DNA of 62,104 nt from NCBI GenBank assembly GCA_024653215.1, contig JANLFU010000012.1, positions 1 through 62,104 of the forward strand. Direction: 5' to 3'. The stretch's first letter is position 1, and each line of letters starts with the position of its first letter. This DNA comes from Candidatus Saccharicenans sp. GTDB taxonomy: Bacteria > Acidobacteriota > Aminicenantia > Aminicenantales > Saccharicenantaceae. Under the pieces are notes generated by a model, which worked only from the letters and a program-made list of their open reading frames with translations, was not told the DNA's origin and did no database searches. Shown here one piece after another: positions 28,249-37,198 of the stretch. A program made the translations under genes and the position numbers.

Positions 28249-29534
28249 GCCCGGGGCCTGGCCCGGAGCACGGCCAGCGTTTCTATGTGGGGTGTCCTGG
28301 GGAAAAAATCGAAGCCGGTTATTTCCAGGAGCTCGTAGGCGGCCAGAAATTTCTTGAGGTCCCGGGCCAGGGTGGTCGGGTTGCAGGACAGGTAAAATAT
28401 TAATTCTGCGGGGTGTGTATTCAGGGCTTCGACCAGCTCCTCGGCCATTCCCCGGCGGGGCGGGTCGATGACCATGGCTCCGGCCCCGAACTCCAGGATG
28501 TCCTCTATCCAGTCTTCACTCCGCCCCTCGGCCACGGCCAGGTGCTGGACCCGGTTGAGTCGCATGTTCTTTTTTAGAAAGAAGATATTACCAGGGTCAG
28601 ATTCTATGGCCAGGATTTCCGAGGCCGAGCCGGCCAGCAGCAGGCCGAAAGTCCCCAGGCCGGCGTAGAGGTCGACGAGCCTGAACGGGGCCCGGGGCTC
28701 AAGGTGTTGGCGGATCCTTTCCACCACACTTTCCAGCATGGGCGGGTTGACCTGGAAAAAACTCCCGGCCCCGTACCGAAAAACGGTCTGGCCGATTTTC
28801 TCTTCAAGATAGTCGCGCCCGTAAAGCTTCAGGAATATCCTTCGCCGTCCTTCCAGCACCACACCCACCGCCCCGGCCAGGTGAGAATCAAGGGCCAGGG
28901 CTGGCACCCAGAGCTCGGCTGCCCTTTCCAGGCTGTCCTGGTCTTCTGACTCGAGCACCAGGAGAAGCTCACCGGCCCAGAAACTCTCCCTGATTTCCAG
29001 GTGACTTATGGCCGGCAGCGGCTCACCCTTGAGCAAGACCTGGAACCGTGAAATCACGGCGTTTACCCGGTCGCTGACCAGGTCGCAGGCTTCTACCGGC
29101 AGGAAGCTGACCATGGAGCCTGGCTCGTGGTAGGCCAGGAAGGGCGGCTGCGACTGCCAGTTGAATCGCAAGCGGATCTTGTTCCGGTAGCCCTGAATGG
29201 CGGGCGAGGGGACGAACTCTATTTTTTCCAGGTTATAACCGGGAAGATATGAGAATATTTCCAGGAGCTGGGCCTGCTTGATTTTTTTCTCCAGCTCGTA
29301 ACTCATGACCTGGTATGGCGAGCAGGCCTGGTAATGATTGCAGACGGGAACCTGTCTTTCGGGGGAGGCTTCTAATACCCGGAGGGTCCGGGCTTCGGCA
29401 TAGTTCTTTTTATCCTTTAAGAATTCAACTTCGACCAGTTCTCCGGGCAATCCCTCGTCGGTGAAAACTATCTTGCCTCCGGCCCGGGCCAGGGACCGGC
29501 CTGGATAGACTATCTTCTCGATGCGGAGCTGCAT
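28242..29534 (-). CDS. RNA (uracil-5-)methyltransferase of the RumA/TrmA family
   Basis: This 430-residue SAM-dependent enzyme methylates C5 of a uridine in rRNA or tRNA. An N-terminal TRAM domain (residues ~1-60) precedes an incomplete Fe-S motif: Cys65, Cys71 and Cys150 are present, but the third cysteine of the usual C-x5-C-x2-C is Tyr74 (CNHYQACSPYQ). The C-terminal Rossmann domain has 'VDLYAGLGTFGLLLA', 'VIDPPRRGM' and the catalytic-Cys motif YLSCNPTTLARDL. The Fe-S cluster may be lost or differently ligated. RlmD, RlmCD and TrmA share this architecture, so the target base is uncertain. Confidence 0.9.
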   Translation of the reverse strand: MQLRIEKIVYPGRSLARAGGKIVFTDEGLPGELVEVEFLKDKKNYAEARTLRVLEASPERQVPVCNHYQACSPYQVMSYELEKKIKQAQLLEIFSYLPGYNLEKIEFVPSPAIQGYRNKIRLRFNWQSQPPFLAYHEPGSMVSFLPVEACDLVSDRVNAVISRFQVLLKGEPLPAISHLEIRESFWAGELLLVLESEDQDSLERAAELWVPALALDSHLAGAVGVVLEGRRRIFLKLYGRDYLEEKIGQTVFRYGAGSFFQVNPPMLESVVERIRQHLEPRAPFRLVDLYAGLGTFGLLLAGSASEILAIESDPGNIFFLKKNMRLNRVQHLAVAEGRSEDWIEDILEFGAGAMVIDPPRRGMAEELVEALNTHPAELIFYLSCNPTTLARDLKKFLAAYELLEITGFDFFPRTPHIETLAVLRARPRAH

Positions 29535-29590
29535 GAGTTCCTTGTAAACGCCGGGCGGCGATTTGTCAAGCCGGTTTTAGGCCGAGGCCC

Positions 29591-29788
29591 CTATCTGGCC
29601 AGGCTGTTGAGCATCCTGGCCGGCAGGGTCAGGATGGCCTTCAGCAGGTCAAAAACTGCGGTCACTGTAATTCCAATGAGTCGGAAGGGCAGAGATAGAA
29701 GCCAGACCAGGGGATAGAGAATCAGGGCCAGCAGGGCCAGCGGCCAGCAGAGGATAAATAAAATCAACCACAGCAAAAATTTTATCAT
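29591..29788 (-). CDS. Small hydrophobic membrane protein
   Basis: This 65-residue protein is almost entirely hydrophobic (FLLWLILFILCWPLALLALI near the start). It would form two transmembrane helices with a short basic tail ending NSLAR. No family is recognised. It lies 84 bases after addB on the same strand and 57 bases before the methyltransferase gene start. It could be translated from either neighbour's transcript. There is no clear strong ribosome-binding site, so expression is uncertain. Confidence 0.55.
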   Translation of the reverse strand: MIKFLLWLILFILCWPLALLALILYPLVWLLSLPFRLIGITVTAVFDLLKAILTLPARMLNSLAR

Positions 29789-29872
29789 CGCTCAGGCCTT
29801 TCCAATCTTTGGCATCTTCATATTAAAGAATACGAAAAATCAGCAGAAAAGGATCACCGTCGCTGGCGATTT

Positions 29873-32824
29873 TTATTGCTGCCCGCAGAAAACCTTAAAA
29901 GAGCACCACTGGCATTGGTCGTTGTCCAGGCCATCGGGGGTAAAGGGAACTGTCGGGTCAATTATTTCCTTGAGCAACTCATCAATGATCTCTTTTATTA
30001 AGAAGAATTTTTCTTTTCTCATTTCCCAGGCCGCATCGGTTTCGTTGAGGGGATAGATCGTGGATTTCTGTTTTTCTTGCTCCGATTTATCCGTGCTCTT
30101 TTCGGCCAGCGGAGAAAATTCAATGGATAGATCAAGATAATTCTTTCCCAGCAAGAGCAGTCCCGAGTAGATGTCCTCGGGTGGCACCCGGAACTCCGGA
30201 GCGGCCAGGAGCTGGTAAAATGGTAGCTGCAGGCTGCCGATGGCTCCGGCCCAGGTTGACCTGTCCTGTGGATCCAGCTTCTTGAACTTGATGGCCTGGT
30301 AATCTTCTTTTGAAGAAGTCTTGTAATCCAGAAGGCAGAGCTGGGAACCTCGCTTTTCTATCCGGTCGATCTTGCCCTTGAGCCTGAAGGTTCTGCGATT
30401 GACAGTGTAATCCAGCCGGTATTTTTTCTCCAGGCCGAGGATGACCAGCCGCTTCTTGGCTTCCTTCAGTTTTAAGACTGCCGGTTTCTGGTAGCTTTCC
30501 AGGAATTCCAGGAGATGCTTCTTAACTTGCTCTTTAATCAGGAGAGAAAGTCCCGAATCCGGGTCGGAGAATTTCTGGCCAAAGCTCTGGTCTATGATCT
30601 GAAGCAGGCGGTCTGCATCGGGCTCGGCCGGCAGGGGCCGCTTCAGATAGCTCTGGAAATATTCCTGGAGTATGGAATGAACCAGGGTGCCGATTTCAGC
30701 CCGTTCCGGCGTGTCCGACAGCTCTTCTCTTTCGGCCAGCCCGAGAACGTGGGCATAGAAAAACTGTAGAGGACATCTCAGGTAAGAGTCGAGCTGGGTG
30801 GCTGAAATTTCCATTGCTTCGAGGGCCCGGACCATCGCTGGGGTCTTGGCCACAGGTTGGACCGCGGGCATTCTCAGGTCAATCCGGTAGCTGGCCGGCT
30901 GGATGTAACCGGAGGTTTCCAGTTTTCCTTCCTTTTTCTGTTTTTTCCAGAGAAGCTCTTCCACAAACCGGCTCTTTTCCTTCTCGCTGTTTTCCACGAA
31001 GAATACATTGACTTTCTTGGCCCCGGACACCAGCTGGTGGAAGTAATACCTGTATCTTTTTTCCAGGTCCCGGTAGGTCGGGAGTTTGAGGGCCTGCCTG
31101 ACCAGTTGCGGCAGGAGAGAGTCAACCCTGGATGTTCCCGGAATTACCTCTTCGTTCATGTCCAGCAGGTAAACCTCGTCAAACTGCAGGCAGCGGGTTT
31201 CCCAGAAGCCCAGCACCTGGAGGCCATGAAGCGGGGTCCCGGGGAAGCTGACCCTGGCCTCGGAGATGAGCTTGCGGAAAAGGTTGAAGTAGCTGTTGCG
31301 GTGCTCGAAGGAATGGCGGGCCAGCAGGGAGCCCTTCAGTTTTTCGAACTGCTCGAAAAAGGCCTCGGCGTAAGGCTGGAAGAAAAGATGGAGCGGGGCG
31401 GTGCTCTGGTTGGCCAGGTAGTGCAGCAGGTCGATCAGCTTGCCGGCAAAATCCTCGAGGCTGTTTATTTTAAGGAAAGGCTCTATGGTCCGCTGGTGAA
31501 TTGACCTCAGATGCTTCAGGAATTCCGGGGCCCTGGGCGTGCCGGCCGTTTCCGAATAGTCATCAAGCATCTGGCTCAGGTCCCGGTCGGAGGCGATTTC
31601 TTCCAGCGACCAGAACAACCGGCCCTTGTTCCGGGTGAAGATTTCCTGGATGGTGTGAAAGAGAATCCTGGTTAGCTCGGCACTCCGCTCAGGCCCTTCA
31701 AAATAGATGTTCTTGGTGTAAGGATGCAGGACAAAATCCAGGTAATAACTGGCATAAAATCGGTTCCGGTCATCGGCGGTCTGAATTAAATTGAACAGGC
31801 AATCAAAAAAGTTATAGAGGGGAGTTCTGGTCAGGGGATACCCGAGGGAAATGTTGTAGGTCTCTTCCGGGATGGCGGTCAGGGTCTGCTGGTGAAGAGG
31901 GATAAGGCTCTCCAGGGCTGGCAGGACGATGACCTGTTTTTCATTGAGCAAGGCCGGGTTTTGAAACCTGTCCTCCATCAGCTTGTTCAGGATGAAAAGC
32001 TGGCCGTGGGAGTCGGGACTCTGGTAGAACTGAAGTTCTGGTTCCCGGGCCTTTCCTGGTTCGTCGCTTATGGTTTCAGCCTCTTTCAGGTCAAGTCCCA
32101 GTCCCTGAACCATGTCCTCAAGGCCCGGGCCCTCCAGGAGATAAAAGGTAACCCGGTCCGATTCCAGGAGCCTTTTGACCAGCTCCATCTCGCCCCGGTT
32201 GAGCAGGAAAAATCCGGCCAGGATGGTTTGTTCAAAGCAGTCCAGGTGTTCTGGTTTCAGAGCCTCCAGAACCTTGATCAGCCTGGTGGCCGGGGTGGAA
32301 AGCCCTTCCTCGGCCAGGCTCTTGTAAAAATTCTCAAAGAAAAAGGATACTTTCTGCAGCCTGTTCCTGGTCCGGTCGGGGAGTTTCTGTCCGGACAGGG
32401 AGTCAATCATCAGGAAATTTTCCCTGGAGACCAGCCCGGCTTTCAGCTCTTCCAGGTCCTGGTAGAGTTTTGTTCCCAGGGGGAAAAATTCGTCCAGGGA
32501 CAGGAAGGCTTGCCCTCCAAGTGGTTCCGGATGTTTTCGATGGAGCTCGTAAAGTATGGAAACCGCGTCTATCGGCTCGGCCGGCCGGTCCGGGTCCTGG
32601 TTGATTTCCAGGTAAAGGTTGTCCACCAGTTCGTCGAAGGACAGGATGGCCGGTGGCAGGAAGCTTCGGCCGAGCCGGCGGGCCAGGGCTTTCCGGAGGT
32701 AATGGCCGGGACGTTTTTCCGGGAAAATCACCTGGATGCGGGTCAGGTCCTGGCCGGATTCCAGCAGCCTAGAAGCCAGGAGCTCTGGCAGGTCGTGTCC
32801 GGGAGAAACCAGCACCAGGGACAT
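29873..32824 (-). CDS. addB: AddB-like subunit: inactive helicase plus Fe-S nuclease
   Basis: This 983-residue protein is the likely second subunit of an AddAB-type double-strand-break resection enzyme. The N-terminal helicase-like half lacks a Walker A motif: at the expected place it reads VSPGHDLPELL. It probably recognises DNA without ATP hydrolysis. The C-terminal PD-(D/E)XK nuclease has 'GKIDRIEKRG', LLDYKTSS and four Fe-S cysteines (LRCPLQFFY and CQWCSFKVFC at the end), as in AddB. Its ATG overlaps the TGA of the preceding helicase gene by one base (TGATG), implying coupled translation and matched stoichiometry. AdnA-type enzymes are an alternative name for similar pairs. Confidence 0.88.
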   Translation of the reverse strand: MSLVLVSPGHDLPELLASRLLESGQDLTRIQVIFPEKRPGHYLRKALARRLGRSFLPPAILSFDELVDNLYLEINQDPDRPAEPIDAVSILYELHRKHPEPLGGQAFLSLDEFFPLGTKLYQDLEELKAGLVSRENFLMIDSLSGQKLPDRTRNRLQKVSFFFENFYKSLAEEGLSTPATRLIKVLEALKPEHLDCFEQTILAGFFLLNRGEMELVKRLLESDRVTFYLLEGPGLEDMVQGLGLDLKEAETISDEPGKAREPELQFYQSPDSHGQLFILNKLMEDRFQNPALLNEKQVIVLPALESLIPLHQQTLTAIPEETYNISLGYPLTRTPLYNFFDCLFNLIQTADDRNRFYASYYLDFVLHPYTKNIYFEGPERSAELTRILFHTIQEIFTRNKGRLFWSLEEIASDRDLSQMLDDYSETAGTPRAPEFLKHLRSIHQRTIEPFLKINSLEDFAGKLIDLLHYLANQSTAPLHLFFQPYAEAFFEQFEKLKGSLLARHSFEHRNSYFNLFRKLISEARVSFPGTPLHGLQVLGFWETRCLQFDEVYLLDMNEEVIPGTSRVDSLLPQLVRQALKLPTYRDLEKRYRYYFHQLVSGAKKVNVFFVENSEKEKSRFVEELLWKKQKKEGKLETSGYIQPASYRIDLRMPAVQPVAKTPAMVRALEAMEISATQLDSYLRCPLQFFYAHVLGLAEREELSDTPERAEIGTLVHSILQEYFQSYLKRPLPAEPDADRLLQIIDQSFGQKFSDPDSGLSLLIKEQVKKHLLEFLESYQKPAVLKLKEAKKRLVILGLEKKYRLDYTVNRRTFRLKGKIDRIEKRGSQLCLLDYKTSSKEDYQAIKFKKLDPQDRSTWAGAIGSLQLPFYQLLAAPEFRVPPEDIYSGLLLLGKNYLDLSIEFSPLAEKSTDKSEQEKQKSTIYPLNETDAAWEMRKEKFFLIKEIIDELLKEIIDPTVPFTPDGLDNDQCQWCSFKVFCGQQ

Positions 32825-35800
32825 CAGGTCATCTCCACTTTCTTAAGGTCGGGGTACATCAGGACGCCGCTCACTTTCTTTCCGGGAAAGATGTCGGACA
32901 GCATGGACATGTATCCTTTAAGCTGCCCATGATAGGCCTGGACCAGTTCCGGTTCTTCGGACCGGCCGGTCTTGAAGTCGATCACAGTGACGGCCTCGCG
33001 GTCCACCACCACCCGGTCGGCCCGGTAAAGTCGGCCCTGGCGGTCGGCCAGTTCAATTTCACGGTGGATGGTTCTCCCGGGACAGGGCTTGAACCAGGTG
33101 GCCACTTCGGGCCGGGCCAGGAATTCCTGCAGGGTTCGTTTGACATCATCCAACGCGGCGGGTGTCAATTCTCCGGGGCCGACCTGGCTCAGGACTTCAG
33201 AAATAATAGTTTCCGGGTCGCCTTCGAGGTATTCAATTGAGGCCAGGAGCCGGTGCATCAGCTCGCCGCGCTTTTTCTCGTAATAATTGAGACGGGCCCG
33301 GGTGGAGACCTCCGGGAATTTTCCGGCCTGGATTATCTTAAGACTTGCTTTTCCTGGTCCCTGACCGCCGTTTTTGGTTTTCTTTTTCTTGAAGGTGGGC
33401 CTGCTTTCAGCGGAGGCGTCACGGTCGTTGATTTTAAGGTCGAGGATGGACTCCAGCAGGGGAAAGGGGTATTCATTCCTCTTCTTGACGCCGATCACAT
33501 AGAGCTCTTCTCTGGCCCTGGTCAGGGCCACGTACAGGGTGTTCAATTTGTTGACCCTATCCCGTTTCCGGTATCGCTCGTAGGTCCTTTGCAGGTAAGA
33601 GCAGGACTCTCCTGCTTTTGAACTCATTTTCAGCACACGGACCGGTTGGTAACCATCCCAGTCGGGAAAGATATTCTTTGGAAAGTCCATGAGGTAAAAA
33701 TCCTCACCTTTCCATTGCTCTCTGTAAAGGAGGAGAATGACCACCGGGAAGCCGAGCCCCTTGGCCTTATGAATGGTCATAATTTTGACGGCTTCCAGGT
33801 TTTCCGGAACGTCAATAGTCCAGACGTTTTTATCATCGGTGGCTTCGGCTGAAAACTTGATGAAATCGCGCAGGTTGCTCTTACCCTGTCCCTCGAAATT
33901 CTTGATGACCTCAAGGAGTTTGACCAAAGAACCTTCTTCCTGGGGGAAAAGTTCCAGTGGCCTGAATACCCCGTAGACCTGGGTGACCAGGTCATAAAGG
34001 GGCAGGTAGCCGGTTGTCCTGAAAAAGCCTTCAAAATATGAGTTCCAGATTTCGGAGAAGTTCTCCCTGATTGAGGTGTAGAGCGGGCCCTCCTTTCTCT
34101 GCCTGTTTTCCAGGATGAATTCTCTGAGAACTTCAGTTTGAAGAGAAAGGCCGTCTGCCCGTAACCTGTTCTGGAACAGATGTCCGAACAGGAAGGCAGC
34201 CAGGTTGAAGTCGTCCAGGGGGTAATCCAGAAATTGCAGGAAGGACAGGATTTCCCTGATTATCGGCCGGCTCCTGATGTCCAGGGCCGAGTAGGGGATG
34301 AAGGGAATACCTTTCTCGTTGAGCCAGGTGGCAACTTGCTTGACCTTTTCATTTTCATAGGCCAGGATGGCCAGGTCCGAATGACGGTAGCCGCGATCCA
34401 GAAGTTCCTGGATGAGATTCTGGACTTCGGCCTTTTCCGGGGAGTCCAGCTCTTCGCCGTTTTCTTCTCCGTGTCCATTTTCCGGGTTATAACCGTCCTG
34501 GTTTTTCTTGTCTTTCGGCCTTATTAATTTGAGTTCAGCATAACCCGGCGCTGATTTGTCAGGGGTTGTGGACCGGCATTCAAAATTATCCAGGAGGCTC
34601 GCGGCGGCGGCCTCCTGCCAGGGCCCGGCGTTTTCCCAGTCGATTTTTTTCTGGAAACCGTAGGGGAATATCTTATTCACCCATTCAAGGAGCTCCTTCC
34701 GGCTGCGCCAGTTGAGGCTGAGCTCGGCTACCCTGGGATGAACCGAGGCGAAACCTTCCTGGCCATTGATCAGGTTGACCATTATCTGGTAGTCGGCCTC
34801 GCGAAAGCCGTAGATGGCCTGCTTGGTGTCGCCGACTATGAACAGGCTGCCGCCCTGGGCCAGGGCGTTTTCTATCAGGGGATAGAGATTCTGCCACTGA
34901 AGGGGAGAGGTGTCCTGGAACTCGTCAATCAGATAGTGGTAGATTTCTGTGCCCAGGCTGAAGTAGATGTCTGGGACAATGCCCGTTTCCAGGTAGCGGG
35001 CCAGCCGTGAATGGACGTCTTCCAAAAAGACCAACCCCCGTTCCTTCCGGGTTCGTTCCAGAACTTCCAGGAACAGGTTATAGACCTTTATATGCGGCTG
35101 GTAGAAAATGCCGGCCTGGAGTTCCTGGTATTTTTCAATTATTCCTTTCAGTTTGAGCAGCTCCCGGGCGAGGGTGTCGGGCAGTATCACCCCCTTTTCT
35201 TGCAGGATATGAAAATCGTATTCCTCCCAGTCGCTCAGCCTGTTCTTGGGCAAGAATTTCAGGAGCTTTGAGCCTTTTCGGCAGCCGCCCCAGTCAGTCA
35301 CGAGCTTAGCCACCCTTTCCCGGACCACCTGGAATTGTTTTTCCAGCGAGGTCAGTTCTTCCCGGGTTTTGGCAAGGTCCATCTGTACGGGCCGGCGGTT
35401 GGCCCCGGCCAGCTTCCTGTTCAGTTTGATAAAAACGGTTTCCAGCTCGTGAGCCGGGTCCCAGGCAAAAGCACTGGACGAGCCCCGCATTTCCTTGAGG
35501 TGATAGCAGATTTCCAAGAACTGGTTGAATTCTTGTGAACCGGGGCGGATGTTATTAAGCAGGCGGGAGAAGGCATAGGAAACGACCGGCCCGGAGTCTA
35601 TGGCAATTTCCGTGTCCGGACTGACTCCCAGTTCCACCGCCGCTGCCTTGAAGACGCTGGACATGAAGCTATCGATGGTGGTTACCTGGAAATCGCTGTA
35701 ATTTTTCAGGATCTTATCCAGGATTTCTTCGGCCCTGGACCGGAGCTGGTTCCGGTCAATGGTAACCAGGCTTATGATCTCTTCCAGGTCGCGGTCTGGC

Positions 35801-36057
35801 TGGCTGTCGGCAGACAGGAAATAACATTTCTTCAACCAGCCAATAATTCTCTCCTTCATCTCCTTGGTGGCATTTCTGGTAAAGGTGATGGCCAGAATCT
35901 GGTTGGGGTCATTATGCCGGATATGTCTGGATAGCAGGAACTGGGTGAAGCGTAGGGTCAGGGCCCTGGTCTTTCCGGTCCCGGCCGAGGCTTTGAGGAT
36001 AACAAATTCGGGGAAACTGATATCCCTGTCCCTGGTTAAGATTTCTTCCTTCTGCAT
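32824..36057 (-). CDS. addA: AddA-like UvrD-family helicase-nuclease
   Basis: This 1077-residue protein is the motor of the pair, unwinding DNA ends for recombination. Walker A is ASAGTGKT (residues 23-30), motif Ia 'ILAITFTRNATKEM', Walker B 'YHYLIDEFQDTS', motif III 'IVGDTKQAIYGFR', and late motifs 'KIMTIHKAKGLGFPVVIL' and LYVALTRAREEL. The C-terminal 150 residues form a RecB-like nuclease domain with 'REIELADRQGRLYRADRVV' and VIDFKTGRSEE, so both subunits carry a nuclease domain. The gene is first in a two-gene operon; its promoter should lie in the 78 bases before the LysE gene's end, but none is obvious. Confidence 0.92.
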   Translation of the reverse strand: MQKEEILTRDRDISFPEFVILKASAGTGKTRALTLRFTQFLLSRHIRHNDPNQILAITFTRNATKEMKERIIGWLKKCYFLSADSQPDRDLEEIISLVTIDRNQLRSRAEEILDKILKNYSDFQVTTIDSFMSSVFKAAAVELGVSPDTEIAIDSGPVVSYAFSRLLNNIRPGSQEFNQFLEICYHLKEMRGSSSAFAWDPAHELETVFIKLNRKLAGANRRPVQMDLAKTREELTSLEKQFQVVRERVAKLVTDWGGCRKGSKLLKFLPKNRLSDWEEYDFHILQEKGVILPDTLARELLKLKGIIEKYQELQAGIFYQPHIKVYNLFLEVLERTRKERGLVFLEDVHSRLARYLETGIVPDIYFSLGTEIYHYLIDEFQDTSPLQWQNLYPLIENALAQGGSLFIVGDTKQAIYGFREADYQIMVNLINGQEGFASVHPRVAELSLNWRSRKELLEWVNKIFPYGFQKKIDWENAGPWQEAAAASLLDNFECRSTTPDKSAPGYAELKLIRPKDKKNQDGYNPENGHGEENGEELDSPEKAEVQNLIQELLDRGYRHSDLAILAYENEKVKQVATWLNEKGIPFIPYSALDIRSRPIIREILSFLQFLDYPLDDFNLAAFLFGHLFQNRLRADGLSLQTEVLREFILENRQRKEGPLYTSIRENFSEIWNSYFEGFFRTTGYLPLYDLVTQVYGVFRPLELFPQEEGSLVKLLEVIKNFEGQGKSNLRDFIKFSAEATDDKNVWTIDVPENLEAVKIMTIHKAKGLGFPVVILLLYREQWKGEDFYLMDFPKNIFPDWDGYQPVRVLKMSSKAGESCSYLQRTYERYRKRDRVNKLNTLYVALTRAREELYVIGVKKRNEYPFPLLESILDLKINDRDASAESRPTFKKKKTKNGGQGPGKASLKIIQAGKFPEVSTRARLNYYEKKRGELMHRLLASIEYLEGDPETIISEVLSQVGPGELTPAALDDVKRTLQEFLARPEVATWFKPCPGRTIHREIELADRQGRLYRADRVVVDREAVTVIDFKTGRSEEPELVQAYHGQLKGYMSMLSDIFPGKKVSGVLMYPDLKKVEMT

Positions 36058-36135
36058 CCGCTATTATTTTACTCAAAAAAGTGGCCGGGGGAAGACTATT
36101 CAGGAAAGCTGATACTGAAAGCTGTTAGGCTTGTC

Positions 36136-36765
36136 TTACTTTCCGGTCAGAACCTTGAAAAAGGTGAACAGGGAGAAACAGACCAGCATAATGCCCAGCA
36201 CCCAGAGCAGCTTCTTAAAGGTGTTTTCCTGGATTTTTGCCTGGTAATGGGAAACGATCCGCACCAGGAAGAAATACCAGACCATGGCTCCCAGCCCGCA
36301 GGACAGGGCAAAGAACACCGCCGGCCAGAAACCTTCCCGCAGCAGGCCGTGGGCAGTGACGAAGCCGGCCACGGCAATCCAGAAGGCATACAGCGAGGGA
36401 TTGGAAATATACAGGAGGAAAACACCCAGCAGCGGTCTCGGGCTCTTGATTATGACCGCGTCTTTGTCCCTGACCCTGAACTTGAAGACCCTGGCGTCGT
36501 GGAAAAGTTTTAAGCCGAGAAATAACAGAACCACTCCGGCCGCTATCTTGAGCCAGTAGCCGTAGTTGGCAATGTTGACGGAGATATGGAAAAAACCGAC
36601 CAGGGCCACCAGGCAATAGGTCAGGTCCAGCAGGGCCGTGGTCAGCCCGGCCAGCATTCCGTGGAAGAAGTCCCTTTTCAGGGTCTGGGAGATGATATAG
36701 ATATTAACCGGTCCTACCGGCACGGCTGCCATGAAACCTATCAGGAAACCGATCAGAATAAACAT
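36136..36765 (-). CDS. LysE-family exporter
   Basis: This 209-residue membrane protein has six hydrophobic helices and the LysE/RhtB hallmark near the N-terminus, GFMAAVPVGPVNIYIIS, followed by a conserved small-residue turn. A conserved 'FLLYISNPSLYAFWIAVAGF' helix lies in the second half. The family exports amino acids or related compounds; this subgroup has no assigned substrate. It is the last gene of the minus-strand block that holds the receiver-TonB gene, separated from the coiled-coil gene by 168 bases. Confidence 0.87.
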   Translation of the reverse strand: MFILIGFLIGFMAAVPVGPVNIYIISQTLKRDFFHGMLAGLTTALLDLTYCLVALVGFFHISVNIANYGYWLKIAAGVVLLFLGLKLFHDARVFKFRVRDKDAVIIKSPRPLLGVFLLYISNPSLYAFWIAVAGFVTAHGLLREGFWPAVFFALSCGLGAMVWYFFLVRIVSHYQAKIQENTFKKLLWVLGIMLVCFSLFTFFKVLTGK

Positions 36766-36933
36766 CCAGTTACCAGGGCTGTAAAATAGGCTAATAAAAT
36801 ACCTGAAAACGGGATGCCATTCAAGAGAAAAGAATGGAAAACCGGGGTTTCTCCCTGATTTCCGTCCTGCTTGGTTCCCTTATGCTACCGAGACAGTTGA
36901 GGCCCTGGCCAGGTTGCTATCTGATCCCGACTG

Positions 36934-37173
36934 TTACATCTTGGGGATGGTGGTATCCGCCGACTCTTCTTCCAGGTCGCTTTCGATACCCAGCAACTTG
37001 GCGATTCCTTCGTAGACCATCTTCAGCGACTTTTTCTGTTCCTGGAGCTGAGCCAGGGTCTGTCTGACTCTCTGCAGCTCCTTCTCCACCTCACCGTCGA
37101 TAGCCGCCAGTTGGGCCCGAACATCCTCCAGAGTCTTCTTGTAAAGTTCCTCTTGTTCTTTGGAGATGCTCAT
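36934..37173 (-). CDS. Small coiled-coil protein beside the receiver-TonB gene
   Basis: This 79-residue protein is a single long amphipathic helix by inspection: SISKEQEELYKKTLEDVRAQ followed by heptad-like Leu/Ile spacing through 'LAQLQEQKKSLKMVYEGIAKLL', with an acidic tail. No signal peptide or membrane segment is present. It starts 25 bases after the receiver-TonB stop, so the two are probably co-transcribed and may interact in the cytoplasm (inference). No known family is recognised. Confidence 0.7.
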   Translation of the reverse strand: MSISKEQEELYKKTLEDVRAQLAAIDGEVEKELQRVRQTLAQLQEQKKSLKMVYEGIAKLLGIESDLEEESADTTIPKM

Positions 37174-37198
37174 CTTCTTGACTCCTTTTTTACCCTCT

